The notes under the pieces: generated by a model
What the model was told of the DNA's origin: nothing
Seen by the model: the letters and a program-made list of their open reading frames with translations, nothing else
Database searches by the model: none
NCBI GenBank assembly: GCA_030680155.1
Contig: JAUXWL010000149.1
Location: 1-37,722, forward strand
Source of the DNA: Anaerolineales bacterium
GTDB taxonomy: Bacteria > Chloroflexota > Anaerolineae > Anaerolineales > Villigracilaceae
Direction: 5' to 3'
Length of the DNA: 37,722 nucleotides
Made by a program: the position numbers and the translations under genes
Shown: positions 22,761 through 31,336 of the stretch, in pieces
Numbering within the stretch: the first letter of the stretch is position 1
Layout: each line of letters begins with the position of its first letter

Positions 22761-23204
22761 ATGGCGGAGCAGAGTTTTGAGACGTTGAAGGTTTGGCAGA
22801 AGTCACATCAGTTGATGTTGGATGTTCACAGGAAATTACTTCCGTTATTGCCAAAGGAAGAAAAATATGGGTTGACTGATCAGTTACGGCGGTCTTCAAA
22901 AAGTATTGGGGCAAATATTGCCGAGGGTTCAGGGCGGTATTATTTTATGGACAATGTTCGGTTTTGTTACATGGCGCGCGGCTCGCTTGATGAGACATTA
23001 AATCATTTGCTCGCAGCCAAAGATTTGGCGTATTGTAAGCAGGATGTGTATGATGAATTGCGAATGCAAGTCGAAGAAATTCGCCGTTTGTTGAATGGGT
23101 ATATTTCATGGTTGAAGACACAAAAGATCGGTGTAAATGAACCGGGAGCAGGGCTTGCTGTGCATGAATTGCCTGCTGAGTATTATATTGATCCTCAAGA
23201 ATAA
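22761..23204 (+). CDS. four-helix-bundle protein (S23/IVS-encoded family)
   Basis: A 147-aa soluble protein matching the four helix bundle family first seen in intervening sequences of 23S rRNA genes and related to Avd of diversity-generating retroelements. Typical blocks are FETLKVWQKSHQLMLDVHRK, YGLTDQLRRSSKSIGANIAEGSGR and FCYMARGSLDETLNHLLAAKDL. Members are thought to form pentameric barrels and to bind nucleic acid; the role of free-standing copies is unknown. ATG 22761 has GGAGG 5 nt upstream, so I reject the longer GTG frame from 22743. The gene is bracketed by inverted repeats and interrupts an otherwise unrelated gene order. Confidence 0.9.
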   Translation: MAEQSFETLKVWQKSHQLMLDVHRKLLPLLPKEEKYGLTDQLRRSSKSIGANIAEGSGRYYFMDNVRFCYMARGSLDETLNHLLAAKDLAYCKQDVYDELRMQVEEIRRLLNGYISWLKTQKIGVNEPGAGLAVHELPAEYYIDPQE

Positions 23205-23210
23205 ACTTCT

Positions 23211-23245
23211 CACTTCTCACTCTTTACCTTCTTATTCTTTACCTT
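23211..23245 (-). repeat. right imperfect inverted repeat flanking the four-helix-bundle gene
   Basis: A pyrimidine-rich stretch complementary to 22722-22752, exact over 11 bp at 23211-23221 and imperfect beyond. It lies between the four-helix-bundle stop and the ribosome binding site of the threonine aldolase gene. Confidence 0.65.
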
Positions 23246-23258
23246 CCAGGGAGACCAC

Positions 23259-24293
23259 ATGAACTACATAGACCTGCGTTCTGATACCGTCACCAAGCCG
23301 ACGCCTGAGATGCGGGAGGCGATGGCGGAGGCAGAGGTGGGGGATGATGTGTATGGCGATGATCCCACTGTAAATCTCTTGCAGGAAAAAGCCGCTGAGA
23401 TGCTTGGCAAGCAGGCGGCGCTTTTTGTCCCATCGGGGACGATGGGGAATTTGCTGGCGCTGCTGGTGCATTGCTCACGCGGCGAGGAAGTTATCCTTGG
23501 GGATAAGTCGCATATTTTTATGAATGAGGCAGGCGGGATGGCGGTGTTGGGCGGGATTTATCCGCATCCGATTCCGAATCAAAAAGACGGCACGCTGCGA
23601 CTCGATGACATCCTCGCTTCGATTCAGCCCGATGACCAGCATCGCACCATTACGCGTTTGATCTGTCTGGAGAATACTCAGAACGTGTGCGGCGGTGTCC
23701 CGCTTACGAGGGAGTACACGGCGCAAGTCGGGAAAATCGCGCAGGACAACGGACTCGCTCTGCATATTGACGGCGCGCGGATATTTAATGCCGCTGCGGC
23801 GTTGAACGTGGATGTGAAGGAACTTGTCGCGCCTGCTGATTCGGTGATGTTCTGCTTGAGCAAGGGATTGGTCGCGCCTATCGGGTCGATGTTGGTGGGA
23901 GCGAAGGATTTTATTGCAAAGGCATTCCGTTTGCGGAAGATGCTGGGCGGGGGGATGCGTCAGGTGGGTATCGTTGCGGCGGCAGGGCTAATTTCACTGG
24001 AGAAGATGACGGGGCGGCTTGGGCAGGACCATGCCCGGGCGAAGAGTCTGTTTGAGGGGTTGAAGCAGGTTTCGGGGTTAAGACTCGAGGCGGAGCCTTC
24101 ATCCAATATGGTGTATTTTGATCTGGCGGATCGAGTCACATTGACGGAGAATCAGATCATCGAAGAGATGAAGAAGCGTGGCGTGTTGGTGGATTGGTCT
24201 GCGCCGCGTCAGTTCCGTTTGGTGACGCATTATTGGGTGGATGATGCGGGGGTGGAGCAGACGGTGAAGGCGTTGGGGGATGTGTTGAAGTGA
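23259..24293 (+). CDS. ltaE: low-specificity L-threonine aldolase
   Basis: A 344-aa fold-type I PLP enzyme cleaving threonine or allo-threonine to glycine and acetaldehyde. It has the family start [17 protein letters not shown], then [23 protein letters not shown], His84 in DKSHIF, the cofactor-contacting Asp171 and Arg174 in [10 protein letters not shown], and the PLP lysine Lys202 in [12 protein letters not shown]. Length and order match the usual single-domain family members. The ATG is preceded by CAGGGAGA with good spacing. Plus-strand transcription converges on the GGDEF gene. Confidence 0.95.
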   Translation: MNYIDLRSDTVTKPTPEMREAMAEAEVGDDVYGDDPTVNLLQEKAAEMLGKQAALFVPSGTMGNLLALLVHCSRGEEVILGDKSHIFMNEAGGMAVLGGIYPHPIPNQKDGTLRLDDILASIQPDDQHRTITRLICLENTQNVCGGVPLTREYTAQVGKIAQDNGLALHIDGARIFNAAAALNVDVKELVAPADSVMFCLSKGLVAPIGSMLVGAKDFIAKAFRLRKMLGGGMRQVGIVAAAGLISLEKMTGRLGQDHARAKSLFEGLKQVSGLRLEAEPSSNMVYFDLADRVTLTENQIIEEMKKRGVLVDWSAPRQFRLVTHYWVDDAGVEQTVKALGDVLK

Positions 24294-24302
24294 GGTTTTG
24301 CC

Positions 24303-24333
24303 GCCAGCAAGCTGGCTGATTCCATAATTATGG
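24303..24333. repeat. two small palindromes between convergent ltaE and GGDEF genes
   Basis: GCCAGC/GCTGGC (24303-24316, 2-nt loop) and the perfect 12-bp palindrome CCATAATTATGG (24322-24333), which contains the GGDEF stop codon. Neither is followed by a convincing T run, so their use as terminators is uncertain. Confidence 0.4.
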
Positions 24334-25863
24334 CGCGGCTTCAATCTGGTCGCGCCCGCGAGTTTTTGCAATGTACAGACGCTTGTCGGCGAGATCGATC
24401 AGTTTTGCGACATCATCTGTTTCTACGGGGAAAATAGCAATGCCCATGCTAACGGTTGGCGTTGGGAGGTTATCGTTGCCGTTGAAGTTGAGTTTGAATT
24501 TGGAAAGCGATGTTTGAATCCGCTGCGCCACCTGGCGGGCTTGTTCGCCATTTAAGTTTGGGAGGGAGATTGCAAATTCCTCACCGCCCCAGCGTCCGAT
24601 TGCATCTGTCTGCTTGATGTGTTGGCGGATGATGGCGCAAAGGCTGACCAGTATTTCGTCGCCGGCGAGATGCCCGTAGGAGTCATTATATTGCTTGAAG
24701 TAGTCAATATCCAGCATGATGAGGCTGAGTGGTTGGTTTTCTGAAATGGCTTCCTTCGCCTGAGCGTGCAGGGTTTGGATGAAATAACCGTGGTTGTAAA
24801 CCCGGGTGAGGCTGTCCAGGCGGGCCTGTTCTTCGACCTGGGCATGTTGGTAGCTGTTATCCAGGGCGAGTACGACAAGCTGGGCAATGTTGGAGAGTAA
24901 TTCGAGATCACTGCGGTTGAAGGCGTTCGGTTCATAGGAGGCGATTGCCATTAATCCATTTGCGTGACTGCCTTTCATGGGAACTCCCATCCACGAGAGG
25001 GAGGTTTTTTCCTTGCCTGCCAGCGCAACTGTGACACCCTCCAGTTTCACTGCCTGACGCAAGTCTGGCAGGAAGAGCGGGGTGTCGTTGCGGATGACCC
25101 ATTTGGAAAGTGTGCCTTCCATGTCAAATTCTGCGCCGTTGTAGTATTCGCCGCCATCATAGAAAAGTTCCATGTGTAGGTGGTTATTTCTCTCGACACC
25201 AAGGAAATAAGAATCCGACTTCAGGAGATTTTTCAATTCCGCGTCGAGCATGGTGAGGAGTTCGTTGGTTTCGAGGGTGGAGATCATCTGACGGCTGAAC
25301 TTGTTAATGATTTCGAGTCGGTTCAGTTGATTGCGCGGGATATTTTTTAGCTGGTGGGTGGTTTCCACTGCCACGAGTGTGGCAATGAGTAGTGTGGCAT
25401 AGGTGATCCATTCAGCGATGAAAGGTTGATGTATCCCAGTGATGCCTAAATGCACCGTGGTTGCAATGGTTATGAATAAATAGGAAGGCCCGCGCTCTGT
25501 AGAAGCGGAGAGGGAGAGCGCGGTGATAAACATCAAGGCGTGGACGGTGTGGTGTATATCATTGGGAATCAGGTTTGTCAGCCAGCCGATGCCAACTCCT
25601 AAAATTACGCTGTGCCAATAGGCATGTCCTATGGCGCGGTTGGATCTTGCTTGGCGCAGGTGATATATGGCAATGTATGCGCATCCGCCGATACCGTAAA
25701 ACAAGACCAGGATCATTCGGGTCAGGCTGTCGGTCTTGGGGGTGAGGAGGTAGGCCGAAACTACGATCAATAGCAAGGTGAATAAACCGGCGATCCTTGC
25801 GGGGAGTCCGGAAATATTATGTTCCTGCGGGCTGTTACCAAATCCTGGAATCTGCTGCTTCAT
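24328..25863 (-). CDS. membrane-bound GAF-GGDEF diguanylate cyclase
   Basis: A 511-aa protein with six to seven hydrophobic helices (about 22-165), a GAF domain (about 185-335) and a GGDEF domain (about 348-508). Active-site signature GGEEF lies at 426-430, with the metal-binding Asp in IMLDIDYFKQYND and the DSLTRVYNH start, so it should make c-di-GMP. The usual product-inhibition site RxxD upstream reads KQTD, suggesting weak or absent feedback inhibition. It begins 12 nt after the stop of the HD-GYP gene and is probably co-transcribed with it, giving opposing synthesis and breakdown activities under shared expression. The ligand of the GAF domain is unknown. Confidence 0.92.
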   Translation of the reverse strand: MKQQIPGFGNSPQEHNISGLPARIAGLFTLLLIVVSAYLLTPKTDSLTRMILVLFYGIGGCAYIAIYHLRQARSNRAIGHAYWHSVILGVGIGWLTNLIPNDIHHTVHALMFITALSLSASTERGPSYLFITIATTVHLGITGIHQPFIAEWITYATLLIATLVAVETTHQLKNIPRNQLNRLEIINKFSRQMISTLETNELLTMLDAELKNLLKSDSYFLGVERNNHLHMELFYDGGEYYNGAEFDMEGTLSKWVIRNDTPLFLPDLRQAVKLEGVTVALAGKEKTSLSWMGVPMKGSHANGLMAIASYEPNAFNRSDLELLSNIAQLVVLALDNSYQHAQVEEQARLDSLTRVYNHGYFIQTLHAQAKEAISENQPLSLIMLDIDYFKQYNDSYGHLAGDEILVSLCAIIRQHIKQTDAIGRWGGEEFAISLPNLNGEQARQVAQRIQTSLSKFKLNFNGNDNLPTPTVSMGIAIFPVETDDVAKLIDLADKRLYIAKTRGRDQIEAAP

Positions 25864-25875
25864 TCGTTAGCCGGG

Positions 25876-28800
25876 TTATTCTTGATGATCGCCTTCCCAC
25901 GCTGCCATCATGGCTTCAAAGGCGTCAACGATCTGGGGGTCGAACAGGATATTTGCCTGTTCGCGGATGTATTGGAGCGCTTCCCTGGTGGCTATTTTCT
26001 GGCGGTAGGGGCGGTTGCTGGTGAGTGCGTCGAAGGCGTCTACAACGGCAAATAGACGCGCCAAATAAGGGATCTCTTCTCTCCTAAATCCGGCAGGGTA
26101 GCCGGTACCATCCCAGCGCTCCTGATGATGGCGGATGAGGGAAATGGTCTCCTGCAAAAATGGAATCCCCTCGACGATCTTTGCGCCAATATCGGGGTGC
26201 TCTCTCATGAGGACCCATTCCTCTTCGCTGAGAGGACCTGGTTTATGGAGGATATTGTCGCTGATGCCGATCTTGCCAATATCATGCAGCAGGGAGCCGC
26301 GTTCCAATATCTTTAGTTGCTCGTGGGAGAACCCAAGGGTCTGTCCCAATTGAACTGCAAGTTGACTGACACGCAGGCTGTGTCCTTCGGTTTCACGGTC
26401 ACGCGCATCCAACGCAGAGGTGAGCGAGGCAAGGGTTTGGTCGTAGGTCGCTTCGAGCGTATCGTAGGCGGCTTTGATTTCCACCGCCTGCCGCCGTGAC
26501 TCGACCAGGAGCAGGGAGCGCTCCAGGGCAATGGCCGCCTGATTGACCAGGGCTTGCAGGTCATTTGGATTAGTGGAAGGCTTATTCCCAGGCTCATCAG
26601 GCGTGTTCATCCAGATCGCGCCATATTTGCGAATGGGGGTCTGAATGGGAAGACAGGTATTGATCTCCGCTTGACCTTGCGAGTAATAGATCATTTGCCC
26701 TGATTCCATGGCATCCTGAATGAGTTTCATGGGATGTTCGGCGTCACGATGCATACCCGTCGAATCGATGATCTTTTCGGAGGCTATACTCCCGTCTGGG
26801 TTTAAAAGCACAATTCCAGTGACGGTATTTCTTGCGAGTTTATGAGCAGTCCGGGCGATGTCTGAAGCGGCATCCTCCAGGTTTTCTGCAAGAATAATCT
26901 GGTTGCTCAGTCGATATAGCAGGGAGGTGATGCGCAGGGAGCTGCGAAGTTCCTGTTGAAGCCAGGTGCTCTCGAATGCCCCTGCCGTTTGAATGGAAAG
27001 TAACTCTGCCAGCGACTCATCGTTTTCTGCAAAGAAAACCTCATTCTGTTTTCCGAAGGCAAGGATGACGCCGATATTCATGTGATGCCAGCGGATCGGG
27101 ATGGCCAGCAAACTTCGCAGGCTGGGGTTATCGATTACGAGGTGCGCTGTGTTTGGGAATTTTCGTACGTCCCTTACTCGAAAGGGTTGGGAAGCCTGCA
27201 ATGCGGTTTGGATCAACGCCTCGGAACTTGCGGATGTTGCCAACGATTCAAGCAAATGCGGCGCGTTTCCCGAAGATGCGCTTTGGATGAAATTCCGCTC
27301 CTGCCCAAGCTGGATGTGGACAAAAGTGAAGCGCGCATGCAGGATTTCCCTTGCAATGGATGCCGCCTCGCGGGCAGTCGTACCCGGTTCAACCATCGAC
27401 GATAGCTGGCTGCCCGACTGGATCAGATTCATCAGCCGTTGGTGGTAGCCCGAGCGCTCCCAGGCGCGGGTGAGTTCCGCCGCCGCCGCCTCCGCAAGCC
27501 CAATATCGATACTGCTGAAGCCATTGACATTTTCACTGCTCAATGTGATGACGCCATTTACATGTCCATTGAAGATTAGCGGGATGACCAGCGCAGACAG
27601 GTCCTGCTCATTTTCAAAACGAAGGTAATCAGGGTCTTGTGGAATATTATTGACGATCTGGGTTTTTCTCTGCCGATATGCGCGTCCGATCACCCCTGTG
27701 GAGGCGCTTTGCCGATATCCGGTGGGGATCATACTGGTATTATGTCCTGCCGCTGCCAGCAGCATAAACTCCTTCTTTTCGGGTTCATGGAGATAGATCG
27801 TGGCCAGCGAACAATGCAGGGCGCGCTCAAGCGTGTTGACCGTCAATTGTGCGGCTACCGGCTGGTCCAGTTGATTTTCGAGCTGCTGGCTTAACTCCAT
27901 CAGCAGGGTTAATTGTGCATTGCGTTTCTTTTCATTTCCCAATTGCTGCGTAAGGGATTCGATCTTGTCTGCCTGGGCGTTGATCCGAATGCGGATGCTC
28001 TCGTGGGTTAACATGAAAGGCTTGATGTACCGCGCCAGTCTTGAATTCCATGCAGAGTCCTGCCAATCTATGGTTATTTCAGTATCGATCCGTTTATCCT
28101 CGGTCTTCGTCAACTCCTGCATTAATCCATTAATGGTCATAATGACGGTGAGCGCTTCATAGTAGACCACAACCGTTACAAGGGCGAAAAATATGAACGC
28201 CGCCCCACGGACACTTATAATGGAGGCGGCGCTGATGTCGAGCGAATGATCCAGAATGAGCAGCATTCCGCTCAAAAAAACCAACAGGGTTAATTCGATG
28301 ATCGCAGCAACCATAATCACCCTGCGGCTCAGAATATCACCATCCGCTACACTGAGCATGTTCCAGGGCAGAAAATCGCTCAACAGAATGATCAGGATCA
28401 CAGCCACAGGGATTAGAAATGTAACGCTGTGGATTGAAGGAATAAGGATGATCGCAGACGCCATCCAGGGCGCTATCTGTGACCGAAAAAATACTCTGCT
28501 GTATTTATAATCGGGCAGAATGAACGCCGTTGCGCCAAAAAATGCGGTCACCAGAAAAGCGCCTGACAGATAGGCGTTTAGATTATGGAGCGCCGGAACC
28601 TCAATATAGATATTCGAGATCGCAAGGTAAAGCCCCATAAAAAAACCGATCAATGCAATCGTAACTTCCAGAAAGTCAAATTGCTTCATTCGGCTTGCCC
28701 CAGGCGCGATTACCGCCGCCTGCATGATGCCAAAGATATAAAGGACGCCCCCTTCCATTGAATATCCGCTTTGTTGATACACCCTTGCGCTCAAGAAGAT

Positions 28801-29058
28801 CAACAAAACCGCCAGCCACTGGATCACCCTTGCCCGTTTTATGGGCACATTCAATGCCGATATGATCTGAAGGGACAATGCAAATCCAAAAAAGACCGCG
28901 CCGAGCAGCATAAATGCCCAATCAGGTAATATGGAGTTTTTTATCCCCAAATGAACGGGAATCAACAGTAAGATCGTCCCAATTCCTCCCAGCAGCAAGG
29001 ATCCAAATACATTAAGTTTAATTTCGGAAGGATGTTTCATTGACTTGAAGGATAGCAT
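25876..29058 (-). CDS. membrane-bound multi-GAF HD-GYP phosphodiesterase
   Basis: A 1060-aa protein. The N-terminal third (about 15-330) has some nine hydrophobic helices, followed by a coiled-coil-like segment (about 355-385) and GAF-type domains at about 390-535, 560-705 and 715-860. The C-terminal HD-GYP domain has HSLRVSQLA, the HD pair His925-Asp926 in LLHDIGKIGI, and HHQERWDGTGYP (977-987), so it should hydrolyse c-di-GMP. It is the first gene of a pair with the GAF-GGDEF cyclase. Upstream on the minus strand a TAAAAT sequence lies 9 nt before ATG 29058, and there is no ribosome binding site; ATG 29040 is an alternative start. GAF boundaries are approximate. Confidence 0.9.
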   Translation of the reverse strand: MLSFKSMKHPSEIKLNVFGSLLLGGIGTILLLIPVHLGIKNSILPDWAFMLLGAVFFGFALSLQIISALNVPIKRARVIQWLAVLLIFLSARVYQQSGYSMEGGVLYIFGIMQAAVIAPGASRMKQFDFLEVTIALIGFFMGLYLAISNIYIEVPALHNLNAYLSGAFLVTAFFGATAFILPDYKYSRVFFRSQIAPWMASAIILIPSIHSVTFLIPVAVILIILLSDFLPWNMLSVADGDILSRRVIMVAAIIELTLLVFLSGMLLILDHSLDISAASIISVRGAAFIFFALVTVVVYYEALTVIMTINGLMQELTKTEDKRIDTEITIDWQDSAWNSRLARYIKPFMLTHESIRIRINAQADKIESLTQQLGNEKKRNAQLTLLMELSQQLENQLDQPVAAQLTVNTLERALHCSLATIYLHEPEKKEFMLLAAAGHNTSMIPTGYRQSASTGVIGRAYRQRKTQIVNNIPQDPDYLRFENEQDLSALVIPLIFNGHVNGVITLSSENVNGFSSIDIGLAEAAAAELTRAWERSGYHQRLMNLIQSGSQLSSMVEPGTTAREAASIAREILHARFTFVHIQLGQERNFIQSASSGNAPHLLESLATSASSEALIQTALQASQPFRVRDVRKFPNTAHLVIDNPSLRSLLAIPIRWHHMNIGVILAFGKQNEVFFAENDESLAELLSIQTAGAFESTWLQQELRSSLRITSLLYRLSNQIILAENLEDAASDIARTAHKLARNTVTGIVLLNPDGSIASEKIIDSTGMHRDAEHPMKLIQDAMESGQMIYYSQGQAEINTCLPIQTPIRKYGAIWMNTPDEPGNKPSTNPNDLQALVNQAAIALERSLLLVESRRQAVEIKAAYDTLEATYDQTLASLTSALDARDRETEGHSLRVSQLAVQLGQTLGFSHEQLKILERGSLLHDIGKIGISDNILHKPGPLSEEEWVLMREHPDIGAKIVEGIPFLQETISLIRHHQERWDGTGYPAGFRREEIPYLARLFAVVDAFDALTSNRPYRQKIATREALQYIREQANILFDPQIVDAFEAMMAAWEGDHQE

Positions 29059-29120
29059 AATAGACAGATTTTATCTACCTTTCGAACGCCACTCTGCCCT
29101 GCTTTGCTGAAACTCACCGC

Positions 29121-29150
29121 TTAAAAGCGAAAAGTGATTTCTGATATAAT
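29121..29150 (+). promoter_or_regulatory. promoter upstream of purine nucleoside phosphorylase
   Basis: TATAAT (29145-29150) is a perfect -10 box; TTAAAA (29121-29126) with an 18-nt spacer is a moderate -35. Transcription would begin near 29157, giving a leader of about 60 nt to ATG 29220. Confidence 0.45.
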
Positions 29151-29219
29151 TTCAACGCAAGGCGGCTTTTGATGGGGGTGCGGCCCCTTGTAAAATTCGC
29201 TCAAATAGGCAGCCTTTAC

Positions 29220-30056
29220 ATGCAAACTTATATTTCCCTCGCTCAAATTGACGCAATCACCCAAGAGATAAAAAATCGGATAAAGATACAACCCGTCGTT
29301 GGGATCATCCTCGGCTCGGGGCTTAACGGTTTGGCTGATTCTGTCCATCAGGCAGTTCACATCCCATACAGTGACCTGACAGACTTCCCCGTCTCCACCG
29401 TACATGGACATATCGGGCGCTTTGTCATCGGCGAACTGGAAGGCAGACCCGCCCTCGTCATGCAGGGACGTATCCATTATTACGAAGGCTACACCATGGG
29501 GCAAACCACCCTGCCGGTGCGCGTCATGCAGCGTCTGGGCATCCAAAGCATGATCGTGACGAATGCCGCCGGTGGTGTCCACCCTGATTTTGCGCCCGGC
29601 GATGTCATGCTCATCACCGACCAGCTCAACTTGATGGGCATGTCTGGGTTGAACCCATTAATGGGACCCAACCTCGATGAGATCGGACCCCGCTTCCCGG
29701 ATATGAGTCAACCCTATGACCGCACCTATGGCGACCTGGCCCGCAAAGCGGCCGCTGAAAATGGCATTACCCTGCGCGAAGGTGTATACGCGGGCTTGAG
29801 CGGCCCTTCCTTTGAATCCCCTGCCGACCTGCGCTTCCTGCGACTGATTGGCGCGGATGCTGTGGGTATGTCCACAGTACCGGAAGTGATCGTTGCCCGT
29901 CACGGAAATATGCGCGTGCTTGGGCTTTCCGGCATCAGCAACAAAGCCAACCTGGATGGTTCCACGATCACCACTCATGAAGAAGTGATTGAAGCGGGTA
30001 AGGTCATCACCCCCAAGGTCGAGGCGATTGTTCGCGGCATTCTGAAAGATATGTAG
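29220..30056 (+). CDS. punA: purine nucleoside phosphorylase (trimeric, inosine/guanosine type)
   Basis: A 278-aa enzyme of purine salvage that splits inosine and guanosine with phosphate. Diagnostic blocks appear in order: GIILGSGLNGLAD (phosphate loop), VHGHIGRFVIG, MQGRIHYYEGYTM, VTNAAGGVHPDFAPGDVMLI, LSGPSFESPADLR, AVGMSTVPEVIVARH and LGLSGISNKA with the base-specific Asn. This is the PNP-I pattern rather than hexameric DeoD. ATG 29220 is chosen because it places MQTYISLAQI at the usual start; TTG 29169 and an ATG at 29172 would add 16-17 unrelated residues but remain possible, as the ribosome binding site of 29220 is weak. Two genes follow closely on the same strand. Confidence 0.93.
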   Translation: MQTYISLAQIDAITQEIKNRIKIQPVVGIILGSGLNGLADSVHQAVHIPYSDLTDFPVSTVHGHIGRFVIGELEGRPALVMQGRIHYYEGYTMGQTTLPVRVMQRLGIQSMIVTNAAGGVHPDFAPGDVMLITDQLNLMGMSGLNPLMGPNLDEIGPRFPDMSQPYDRTYGDLARKAAAENGITLREGVYAGLSGPSFESPADLRFLRLIGADAVGMSTVPEVIVARHGNMRVLGLSGISNKANLDGSTITTHEEVIEAGKVITPKVEAIVRGILKDM

Positions 30057-30068
30057 TAAGTTCCCTGA

Positions 30069-30749
30069 ATGGCAGAGTTTTATATATTTCTCTCCTCCTA
30101 TGAGGTGTTGATTTACATCTTGCTGGCAATTGGCGGCATGTTCTCTTTTCGCTGGTTGTGGCGTTCCTGGGGCGAATGGCGTATCGCCGTTTTCAGCCTG
30201 GAACGTGAATTTTCCGCCCGCCGACTTGGGCGTTCTGTTGGGCTTTCAGCGCTGATCCTCATTCTATTCTGCGCAGAGTTCTTCATGGCATCCTTCATCA
30301 TCCCCGGCCTGCCCTCGGATTACTTTCTCATCACTCCCACGCTTGACTTGATCTCTACACCCACCGGCACACTCTCAGCCGATATGATGACTCAGTTTGC
30401 CGGGTCATCGCCGCAGACGCCTGCGCCCAATGCCAGTGGCTGTGTCCCCAATCAGATCATCCTGACCTTCCCCGAAGCAGGGGAGGAGATCAAGGGAGCA
30501 ATTGAGTTGGTCGGCACAGTAAACATCCCTAATTTTGGTTTTTATAAATATGAAGTAGCCCCGGCGGGAAGTGACACCTGGGCAACCATCGCGGCTGGAC
30601 GTTCCGTTGTGGACGAAGGCCCGCTTGGACGCTGGGATACCACCGCCCTCACCCCGGGTGATTATCAACTGCGCCTCGTGGTGGTCGATAATCAAGGTGT
30701 GATTCTGCCCGCTTGTATCGTGCCTGTCCGCGTAATTCCCATTCAATAG
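30069..30749 (+). CDS. membrane-anchored protein with Ig-like extracytoplasmic domain
   Basis: A 226-aa protein without a family name that I recognise. Two hydrophobic helices (about 10-30 and 58-79) flank a basic cytoplasmic loop. A Thr/Pro/Ser-rich linker (about 92-120) leads to a beta-rich domain (about 122-226) starting at NQIILTFPEAGEEIKG and containing YKYEVAPAGSDTW and WDTTALTPGDYQLRLVVVDNQG, an arrangement typical of Ig/FN3-like surface domains in this phylum. Cys residues near both ends of that domain (GCVPN and ACIVP) could form a disulfide. It starts 12 nt after punA and ends 14 nt before the acetyltransferase, so it shares their transcript. No enzymatic motif. Confidence 0.82.
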   Translation: MAEFYIFLSSYEVLIYILLAIGGMFSFRWLWRSWGEWRIAVFSLEREFSARRLGRSVGLSALILILFCAEFFMASFIIPGLPSDYFLITPTLDLISTPTGTLSADMMTQFAGSSPQTPAPNASGCVPNQIILTFPEAGEEIKGAIELVGTVNIPNFGFYKYEVAPAGSDTWATIAAGRSVVDEGPLGRWDTTALTPGDYQLRLVVVDNQGVILPACIVPVRVIPIQ

Positions 30750-30763
30750 GTTCTGGATTCAAT

Positions 30764-31303
30764 ATGCCTGAGATTCAAATTCGTCCCACAGTCGCCACGG
30801 ACTTAAACCGCCTGATGGCATTCGACCACTCGGTTGCAAGCGAATCCGTCTGGCAGTTGGAACTTCGCCGCGATGCCGGGCAGGTCAATGCGATGTTTCG
30901 CGAGGTGCGTTTGCCGCGCTCCACTACCGTATCGTATCCGCACAACCAGTTTGCGCTCGCCGATGACTGGGTGAAGCGTTCCATGATGTACACGGCGCTG
31001 GTCGGCAAAGACCCGGCAGGGTACATCAGCCTGATCGAACGCGGCGCGGCTTCCGTGGTATGGATCGCAGATTTGGTCGTGGATGCGTCCCTGCGTCGCC
31101 GAGGCGTGGGCAGCGCTTTGCTGGCGGCCGGGCAGGACTGGGCGGAGTCCCGATCGCATCGTCGCCTGATCCTGGAATTGCAGTCGAAGAATCTTCCTGC
31201 CATCCGTCTGGCGCAGAAGTTCGGGTATGAGTTCTGCGGGTATAATGACCATTATTACCTCACTCAGGATGTCGCCCTGTTTTTTGCGAAGGTATATAAA
31301 TAA
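30764..31303 (+). CDS. GNAT family N-acetyltransferase
   Basis: A 179-aa single-domain GNAT protein. The acetyl-CoA-binding motif A is LVVDASLRRRGVGSALLAAG (about 104-123), with the RRGVG pyrophosphate loop. Motif B follows as LILELQSKNLPAIRLAQKFGYEFCGYNDHYY. The N-terminal IQIRPTVATDLNRLMAFD is the usual first strand and helix. Substrate unknown; the spacing fits a RimI-like or small-molecule acetylase. ATG 30764 is preferred because it starts right at the conserved fold, while the upstream in-frame ATG at 30713 lies inside the preceding gene. Confidence 0.9.
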   Translation: MPEIQIRPTVATDLNRLMAFDHSVASESVWQLELRRDAGQVNAMFREVRLPRSTTVSYPHNQFALADDWVKRSMMYTALVGKDPAGYISLIERGAASVVWIADLVVDASLRRRGVGSALLAAGQDWAESRSHRRLILELQSKNLPAIRLAQKFGYEFCGYNDHYYLTQDVALFFAKVYK

Positions 31304-31336
31304 AAACGGCAGAATTTTTTATCGGAAGGGCTTTGC

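Noticed and set aside
22726-23245. Diversity-generating retroelement suggested by the Avd-like four-helix-bundle gene
   Set aside because: No reverse transcriptase, template repeat or variable target gene was found within the window.
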